Source: an uncultured Holophagales bacterium (GTDB lineage: Bacteria > Acidobacteriota > Thermoanaerobaculia > UBA5066). From it: a stretch of 9,955 bases of DNA. Shown piece after piece: positions 5,449 through 9,955 of this stretch (positions are counted from its first letter, which is position 1; each line of letters starts with the position of its first letter). Both the position numbers and the translations under genes were made by a program. Below the pieces are notes generated by a model. The model was not told the DNA's origin, searched no databases, and saw only the letters and a list, made by a program, of their open reading frames with translations. The DNA lies in the NCBI GenBank assembly GCA_937864895.1, contig CALMDF010000319.1:1-9955 (forward strand), in the 5' to 3' direction.

Positions 5449-8400
5449 GTGAAGCCGGGGCGTCGCGGGCGACGGCCCCCGGCCGCCCGCGTTGACACCC
5501 TCTTTCGCCGGGACCTAAACTGCGGGAAACCGGGAGTGCCCGGGATCTCACTGCCGCAGTCGCGAACGGGAGGACCTCTGCCGAGCGTAACCGGTGCGCC
5601 CCCCTCGGGACTCCCGAAGAGGTTCGGTCGTTACGAGGTGATTCGCGAGCTCGGGAAGGGCGCCATGGGCGTCGTCTACCTGGGCCGGGATCCCGTCATC
5701 GGGCGGCTCGTCGCGCTCAAGACGATCCGGGCCGTCAGCGAGGACGACGTCGAGCAGCGCGAGTTCCAGGAGCGGTTCCTGCGCGAGGCGCAGGCGGCCG
5801 GGATCCTCTCCCACCCCAACATCGTGACGGTGCACGACGTCGGAGAGGACTCCTCGACCGAGACCTCCTTCATCGCGATGGAGTACGTCGAGGGCAAGAA
5901 CCTCAAGCAGCTCCTGACCGAGAAGACGCCGTTCTCGTTCGAGCGGGTGGCCGAGATCATCGGCGCGGTCGCCGAGGCGCTCGACTACGCCCATCGCCGC
6001 GGAATCGTCCATCGCGACGTCAAGCCGGCGAACATCATCATCACGCCCGAGAACCAGGTGAAGATCACCGACTTCGGGATCGCCAAGACCGAGAAGTCGA
6101 ACCTCACGACGACGGGGCAGTTCCTCGGCACCCCGAACTACATGTCCCCCGAGCAGGTGACGGGCGACGCGGTCGACGGACGGAGCGACCTCTTCTCCCT
6201 CGGGGTCGTCCTCTACGAGCTCCTGACCCGGAAAAAGCCGTTCACGGCCGACAACCTCACCTCCATCTCCTACAAGATCGTCCACGAGCAGTTCGTCGCG
6301 CCCGAGACTTACGACGCGGGGATCCCGCAGGAGTTCACGGTCGTCCTCGAGAAGGCCCTCGCGAAGGACCCGGCCGAGCGCTTCCAGCGTGGCAACGATT
6401 TCGCGCTCTCCCTCTACGAGTACAAGGCGAGGGAAGAGGAGCGGCAGATGCTGCGCGACCTCGGCCAGATGGTCGCGGAAGCCGAGAGGCTCGGGCCGGT
6501 GGCCACGGGCACGGCGCCGCCTTCGCCCCTCCAGCAGGCCCCTCCGGAGCCGCCGGCCCCAGCGGCGGCCGCTCCCGTGCCGCCGCCCGTAGGCCGCTCG
6601 CCATTCGACATCCTCGCGGCTTCCCCGGTCCTCCGCGAGAACGTCGACGAGCTGGCTACGCGGGAGGTCTCACGCCCGCTGCCCGCAACCGCCTTCGCCG
6701 CCCCTCCGGAAGCCGGTTCCCGCCCGGAAGAGCCGGGAGAGCCGGGAGAGAGGCGCCCGTCGGGCGACTGGCAGCTCGACGAGCCGACCCGGTCGAAAAA
6801 GCCCGCGGGGCCCGGCAGCCCCGGGCCGGCGGACGAAGTGGCGGGCCTCGACGCCGACGCGTCCCTGCCCGGTCCCGAGGTTGCGGAGAGGGCGGTTCGT
6901 CCGCCGCGGGGCCTCGCCGTCTCTCCGCTCGACGAGGTTCCCTCCGCCCCCGGCGTCGACGACGAACGGCCCGAGGGGGCCACCGAGATCATCGACCTGG
7001 CGGCCCTTGCGAAGATTTCGCCGGCTGCGGCCGGCGGTGTCGACCGCCCGACCGAGATCCTCAGGGTGGTTCCTCCGCCGGTCCCGGAATCGGCGCCCGA
7101 ACCGGCCGCCGCTCCGCCCGAGGTGCCCGAGCCGTACGTCGATCGGCCCACCGAAATCCTACGGGCCATTCCACCGCCAGTGCCTGAGCCGTCGCCCGAG
7201 CCCGTCGCGAAGCCGCCTGCACCCCCCGCCCCGTACGTCGACCGCCCGACCGAGATTCTCTCGGCGATCCCGCCCGCAGCCTTCGAGCCCTCTCCAGAGA
7301 CCTCCCCGGCGGCCCCAGGGCTGCCCGTGGCGCCCGAGCCTTACGTCGACCGGCCGACGGAGATCCTCAGGGCGGTTCCGCCGCCCGCCCCGGAGCCGTC
7401 GCCCGAGCCCGTCGCGAAGCCACCGGCGCCCCCCGCGCCGTACGTGGACCGCCCGACCGAGATCCTCTCGGCGATCCCGCCCCCGGCCCCGGCGACTCCT
7501 CCGGTCCCCGAGCGTCCGGCGACGGACCGCCCGACGGAGATCCTGCGCAGCCCGTTCCCCTCTCCGGTGGCTGGCGTCGAGGCCCCTCCGACTGGCCCGC
7601 CGGCAGCGTCCGGCGTTACGGGCGAAGAAGCGGCCACCGAGCGGATCGTCGACGCCCTGAAACTTTCCCGGTCCGCCGCGCCCGCCGCGCCCGCCGCGAG
7701 GGCTGCGAGAGCTGCGACCCCGGCGCCCCCACCGGCTCCTCCGGTGGCGCCCGCGCCACCCGGCGACCTCCCCCCGATTCCGACGCCTCCGGCGAAGGCG
7801 GTGGAACCGGAGAAGCCGATGATGAAGCGGGCGGTGAACATGAAGTTCGTCGTCCTCATCCTCGGTGCCGCCGTCCTCGTCGCCGCCGTCGTCGGGGGCG
7901 TTCTCTGGTCGAAGAAGACGGAGATCGAGGCCCGTGCCGCCGTCGACGAGGTGCGCGAGCGCGAGGTTCTCGAGCTCAAGACGCTGATGGATGGCGGGAA
8001 CGGTCTCCTCGCCGCAGGGAACCCGGAGCAGGCCCTCGAGAAGTTCCGGGAGGTCATCCGCCGCAAGCCCGACTCCGCGGCGGCCCGCGAGGCCGTGGCC
8101 CGCGCCGAGGAGCAGCTGAAGGCAATGCAGGCGGGAGCAGAGCTGACCCGCGAGGTCGAGACCCGGATGGCCGCGGCGCGCGAGGCGGCCGAGCTGGGCG
8201 AGTTCGACCGGGCACTCGACGAGCTCTCGGCCGTTCTCCTCCTCGAGCCCGAGAACGCCGACGCTCTCGCGATCCGCGAGTCCGTCAGGGCCGCCCAGGA
8301 GGAGAAGGCCGCCGCGGACAGGAAGGCCAGGGCGGAGCTGGCGCGGAAGAAGCGCCCGACTCCCGTTCCCACGCCGACCCGGACCGCGAAGCCCGTCGTC

Positions 8401-8739
8401 CCCGTGGAGGTCCCGAAGCCGGCGACGCCCACTCCCGGAAGCGCGAGGCTCAGGATCGTCTTCCAGAGCCCGGCCCCCGAGGGATACGTGATGGTCCGGC
8501 GGAACGACAAGGAAATCTTCCGCAGGCAGTTCGACTTCGGCCGCAAGAGCTCCGGCGGGCTCGTCGAGGGCACGGTCGAGGTCCCGTCGGGCCCCGCGAA
8601 CATCAAGGCCTGGGCCATCCCGACGGACCGGTCTTTCAACGGATACGAGCCGGTCGACCTCGTCATCCCGGGCGGCGAGACGCGCACGCTCGTCCTCGAG
8701 CTGAATGCCGCCAAGAAGCTCGTCGTCTCGCTCCGCTAG
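5449..8739 (+). CDS. Membrane-anchored PknB-type Ser/Thr protein kinase with repeat linker and TPR-like exterior
   Basis: Probable receptor-type kinase; numbering is from GTG 5449. The Hanks domain (about 59-330) is complete: glycine loop GKGAMGVVY 69-77, VALK Lys91, helix C Glu113, HRD 188-190 with Asn195, DFG 208-210, SPE 233-235. Residues about 345-798 are a Pro/Ala-rich linker with six DRPTEIL copies. Basic residues (MMKRAVNMK) precede one membrane helix at 800-820, which places the kinase inside. Outside are two TPR-like units (about 846-880 and 905-945), a charged helix, a Pro/Thr hinge and a beta-rich PEGA-like domain (998-1096). There is no PASTA domain. The start is doubtful. GTG 5449 is the most upstream option and has no Shine-Dalgarno. 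The first 50 or so codons use atypical third bases, and a promoter-like pair lies at 5492-5521. GTG 5536, or CTG 5578 behind GGGAGGA, are alternatives. The substrate is unknown. Confidence 0.88.
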   Translation: MKPGRRGRRPPAARVDTLFRRDLNCGKPGVPGISLPQSRTGGPLPSVTGAPPSGLPKRFGRYEVIRELGKGAMGVVYLGRDPVIGRLVALKTIRAVSEDDVEQREFQERFLREAQAAGILSHPNIVTVHDVGEDSSTETSFIAMEYVEGKNLKQLLTEKTPFSFERVAEIIGAVAEALDYAHRRGIVHRDVKPANIIITPENQVKITDFGIAKTEKSNLTTTGQFLGTPNYMSPEQVTGDAVDGRSDLFSLGVVLYELLTRKKPFTADNLTSISYKIVHEQFVAPETYDAGIPQEFTVVLEKALAKDPAERFQRGNDFALSLYEYKAREEERQMLRDLGQMVAEAERLGPVATGTAPPSPLQQAPPEPPAPAAAAPVPPPVGRSPFDILAASPVLRENVDELATREVSRPLPATAFAAPPEAGSRPEEPGEPGERRPSGDWQLDEPTRSKKPAGPGSPGPADEVAGLDADASLPGPEVAERAVRPPRGLAVSPLDEVPSAPGVDDERPEGATEIIDLAALAKISPAAAGGVDRPTEILRVVPPPVPESAPEPAAAPPEVPEPYVDRPTEILRAIPPPVPEPSPEPVAKPPAPPAPYVDRPTEILSAIPPAAFEPSPETSPAAPGLPVAPEPYVDRPTEILRAVPPPAPEPSPEPVAKPPAPPAPYVDRPTEILSAIPPPAPATPPVPERPATDRPTEILRSPFPSPVAGVEAPPTGPPAASGVTGEEAATERIVDALKLSRSAAPAAPAARAARAATPAPPPAPPVAPAPPGDLPPIPTPPAKAVEPEKPMMKRAVNMKFVVLILGAAVLVAAVVGGVLWSKKTEIEARAAVDEVREREVLELKTLMDGGNGLLAAGNPEQALEKFREVIRRKPDSAAAREAVARAEEQLKAMQAGAELTREVETRMAAAREAAELGEFDRALDELSAVLLLEPENADALAIRESVRAAQEEKAAADRKARAELARKKRPTPVPTPTRTAKPVVPVEVPKPATPTPGSARLRIVFQSPAPEGYVMVRRNDKEIFRRQFDFGRKSSGGLVEGTVEVPSGPANIKAWAIPTDRSFNGYEPVDLVIPGGETRTLVLELNAAKKLVVSLR
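5492..5521 (+). promoter_or_regulatory. Candidate sigma-70 promoter for the kinase gene
   Basis: A perfect TTGACA (5492-5497) is followed after 18 nt by TAAACT (5516-5521, four of six to TATAAT). Transcription would begin near 5528, downstream of the most upstream possible start codon. The box sits where codon use still looks non-coding. This argues that the kinase start lies beyond about 5530. The hexamers are seen directly; the activity is inferred. Confidence 0.42.
5568..5574 (+). promoter_or_regulatory. Possible ribosome binding site deciding the kinase start
   Basis: GGGAGGA is the best Shine-Dalgarno match anywhere in the 5' part of the kinase frame. The only in-frame start-like codon close behind it is CTG at 5578, at short spacing, so it would imply a rare start. 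It would still leave the whole kinase domain intact (its first motif, RFGRYEV, starts near 5620). Confidence 0.25.
7042..7545 (+). repeat. Array of six DRPTEIL coding repeats in the kinase linker
   Basis: The heptapeptide DRPTEIL is encoded at residues 532-538, 565-571, 598-604, 634-640, 667-673 and 693-699 of the kinase, mostly 33-36 residues apart. Four copies are preceded by Tyr-Val. Between them lie Pro/Ala/Glu spacers. Related TExI sequences flank the array: ATEII with Thr512 upstream and ATERI with Thr730 downstream. Codons vary between copies (ACC/ACG, GAA/GAG, CTA/CTC/CTG), so the peptide is conserved beyond the DNA. All copies fit a Thr-x-x-(Ile/Leu) pattern, a possible phosphothreonine site for FHA domains. 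Confidence 0.9.
7135..7482 (+). repeat. Internal duplication with a 207-bp period inside the kinase linker
   Basis: A 141-nt segment at 7135-7275 recurs at 7342-7482, an exact in-frame offset of 207 nt (69 codons). Each copy spans two DRPTEIL motifs and the spacer PEPSPEPVAKPPAPPAP. The 47-residue peptides are nearly identical, differing only by Ile/Val and Val/Ala, while the DNA carries many synonymous changes. The stretch from GAGCCGTCGCCC through the codons for PVAK is identical in both. This indicates an older tandem duplication kept under protein-level constraint, or partial gene conversion. Confidence 0.85.
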
Positions 8740-9955
8740 GTCTCTTCTCCGGGTCATCTTCCTCCTCGCGGCGGCCGGCCGCTGCGAGGAGGCGTTCGCG
8801 GCAGCCGCCGGGCCGGCGCCGTTCGGGCCTTCCAGGGTCCTGGCCTCGAGGCTCGGAATGGTCGTCTCCGCGGCCCCCGAGGCGTCTGCCGCCGGGGCGG
8901 AGATCCTCGCCGCCGGCGGAAACGCGATGGACGCGGCCGTGGCGGCGGCGCTGGCGCTCGCCGTGGTCCACCCGCAGGCGGGGAACCTCGCCGGTGGTGG
9001 CTTTCTCCTCGCGAGGACGCCCGACGGCGTCGTCCGGGCGCTCGACTTCCGCGAGACGGCCCCGGCCCGCTCGCGGGCGGACCTGTTCCTCGACGCCGCC
9101 GGGCGCCCCGTGCCGAAGGCGTCCACGGCGACGGCCCTGGCCGTCGCGACGCCGGGCTCGATCCGGGGCTACGCTGAGGCTCACCGCCGCCTCGGCCGGC
9201 TCCCGTGGGAAGCGGTCGTCGCCCCGGCGGAGCGTCTCGCGCGCGAGGGGTTCGTCGTTCCTCCCGGGCTCTCGAAGGACCTCGCCGCGGAACGAGACCT
9301 CCTGTTCCGGTGGGAGGAGTCACGCCGCCTCTTCTTTCCGGGCGGAGCGCCCCTGCCCGCCGGGACCCTCTTCAGGCAGCCCGACCTCGCGGCGACCCTC
9401 TCGAGGATCGCCCGGGAGGGACCGGAGGCGTTTCACGGCGGCGAGATCGCCGCGCGCATCGTCGCCTTCGTCCGCGCCCACGGGGGAGTCCTCTCGGAGG
9501 AGGACATCGCCGGCTACGCTCCGGTCTGGCGCGCCCCGGAGGAGATCCGGTTTGGCGCCCTCCGGGTCTACACAATGCCCCTGCCCTCGTCCGCCGGGTT
9601 CGTCTTCCGGTCCGTCCTCGCCCAGCTCGAGTCGGCCCGGTGGCGCGGTCGCGGCCATCTCGGCCCGGACGAGTACCACCTCCTCCTCGAGGCCGAGCGG
9701 CGCGCCTACGCCGACCGGAACCGGTGGCTCGGTGACGGGGACTGCCGGCCGGTTCCGCTTCGGGACCTCGTCGACCCCGCCCGTCTCGCGGCCCTCGGCG
9801 CCTCGATCGACCCGCTTCGCGCGACCCCTTCGCCGGCCGTCGAGGCCGGGCTCGGACGCGAGAGCGAGGAGACGACCCACCTCTCGACCGCCACGCCGGA
9901 CGGGTTCGCCGTCTCGCTGACGACGACGCTGAACGGCTCCTTCGGGAACGGCGCG
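8705..9955 (+). CDS. ggt: Gamma-glutamyltransferase precursor (3' end outside window)
   Basis: Predicted secreted N-terminal-nucleophile hydrolase that transfers or hydrolyses gamma-glutamyl groups of glutathione and related peptides. 417 codons are present and the frame is open at the window end. A signal peptide is visible (Arg-rich start, hydrophobic VIFLLAAAG at about 18-26, Ala-rich cleavage region near 31-34), so a periplasmic site is likely. The large-subunit domain begins MVVSAAPEASAAGAEIL; its motifs are GGNAMDAAVAAALAL, AGNLAGGGFLL, DFRETAP with Arg116 (the E. coli Arg114 glutamate-binding position), MPLPSSAG near 292-298 and AYADRNRWLGD. The predicted autocleavage nucleophile is Thr391 in ETTHLS, so about 27 residues of the small subunit are seen, ending LNGSFGNGA. 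ATG 8705 is the only start after an in-frame TGA at 8702-8704. It overlaps the kinase gene by 35 nt, implying co-transcription. PSSAG replaces the more usual PSSGG. Confidence 0.92.
   Translation, partial: MPPRSSSSRSARSLLRVIFLLAAAGRCEEAFAAAAGPAPFGPSRVLASRLGMVVSAAPEASAAGAEILAAGGNAMDAAVAAALALAVVHPQAGNLAGGGFLLARTPDGVVRALDFRETAPARSRADLFLDAAGRPVPKASTATALAVATPGSIRGYAEAHRRLGRLPWEAVVAPAERLAREGFVVPPGLSKDLAAERDLLFRWEESRRLFFPGGAPLPAGTLFRQPDLAATLSRIAREGPEAFHGGEIAARIVAFVRAHGGVLSEEDIAGYAPVWRAPEEIRFGALRVYTMPLPSSAGFVFRSVLAQLESARWRGRGHLGPDEYHLLLEAERRAYADRNRWLGDGDCRPVPLRDLVDPARLAALGASIDPLRATPSPAVEAGLGRESEETTHLSTATPDGFAVSLTTTLNGSFGNGA

Noticed and set aside
7042..7545. CRISPR-like regular repeats
   Set aside because: Repeats are in frame, separated by multiples of three, encode a conserved peptide and vary synonymously; spacers are Pro-rich coding sequence, not unique 30-40-nt spacers.
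7159..9126. A 655-codon open frame on the minus strand opposite the kinase 3' half and ggt
   Set aside because: It is Arg/Gly-rich shadow sequence spanning two unrelated plus-strand genes with strong domain evidence.
8994..9920. A 308-codon open frame on the plus strand inside ggt
   Set aside because: It is Arg/Ser/Pro-rich and out of frame; the gamma-glutamyltransferase frame starting at 8705 carries the conserved motifs through to the window end.

Overview
The window is very GC-rich, with codon third positions almost all G or C. It carries lipid A and outer-membrane biogenesis genes, so the host is a Gram-negative (diderm) bacterium. A long PknB-type Ser/Thr kinase with a proline-rich linker and a second, EF-G-2-like translation factor would fit an Acidobacteriota-like or myxobacteria-like genome. 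That placement is inferred from gene style only; no rRNA or other marker is present.

Left part (1-3095, + strand): an envelope-biogenesis run in the classical order, bamA (last 31 codons only) - skp/ompH - lpxD - fabZ - lpxA. BamA inserts outer-membrane proteins and Skp chaperones them through the periplasm. LpxA and LpxD add the two sets of hydroxyacyl chains to UDP-GlcNAc in lipid A synthesis. FabZ draws on the same hydroxyacyl-ACP pool for phospholipid synthesis. From skp on, genes are 7 nt apart, overlap by 4 nt (ATGA), or abut directly (TGA then ATG), so they are one operon. The bamA-skp gap holds two strong hairpins and a weak promoter-like box, so skp-lpxA may be partly uncoupled from bamA. 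No lpxB or lpxI follows lpxA.

Middle part (3096-5373): a short gap with two hairpins, then on the minus strand a full-length EF-G-like GTPase of the EF-G-2 class, convergent with lpxA. It ends at a clear intrinsic terminator (3236-3259). A perfect TATAAT box lies upstream of its start.

Right part (about 5449-9955, + strand): divergent from the EF-G-like gene is a membrane-anchored Ser/Thr protein kinase of up to 1096 aa. It has a complete catalytic domain, a linker of roughly 450 residues rich in Pro and Ala, one membrane segment, and an extracytoplasmic TPR-like plus beta-rich C-terminus. A gamma-glutamyltransferase precursor overlaps its 3' end by 35 nt and runs off the window just after its predicted autocleavage threonine.

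The most interesting feature is inside the kinase linker. The heptapeptide DRPTEIL occurs six times at roughly 33-residue spacing and is flanked by two degenerate TExI copies. All eight match the pThr-x-x-(Ile/Leu) pattern read by FHA domains, so the linker could be a multisite autophosphorylation scaffold. Smaller points are a likely internal promoter in the 5' part of the kinase reading frame (the true start is probably downstream of 5449), non-canonical GTPase residues in the EF-G-like protein, and an Arg where E. coli LpxA has His160.
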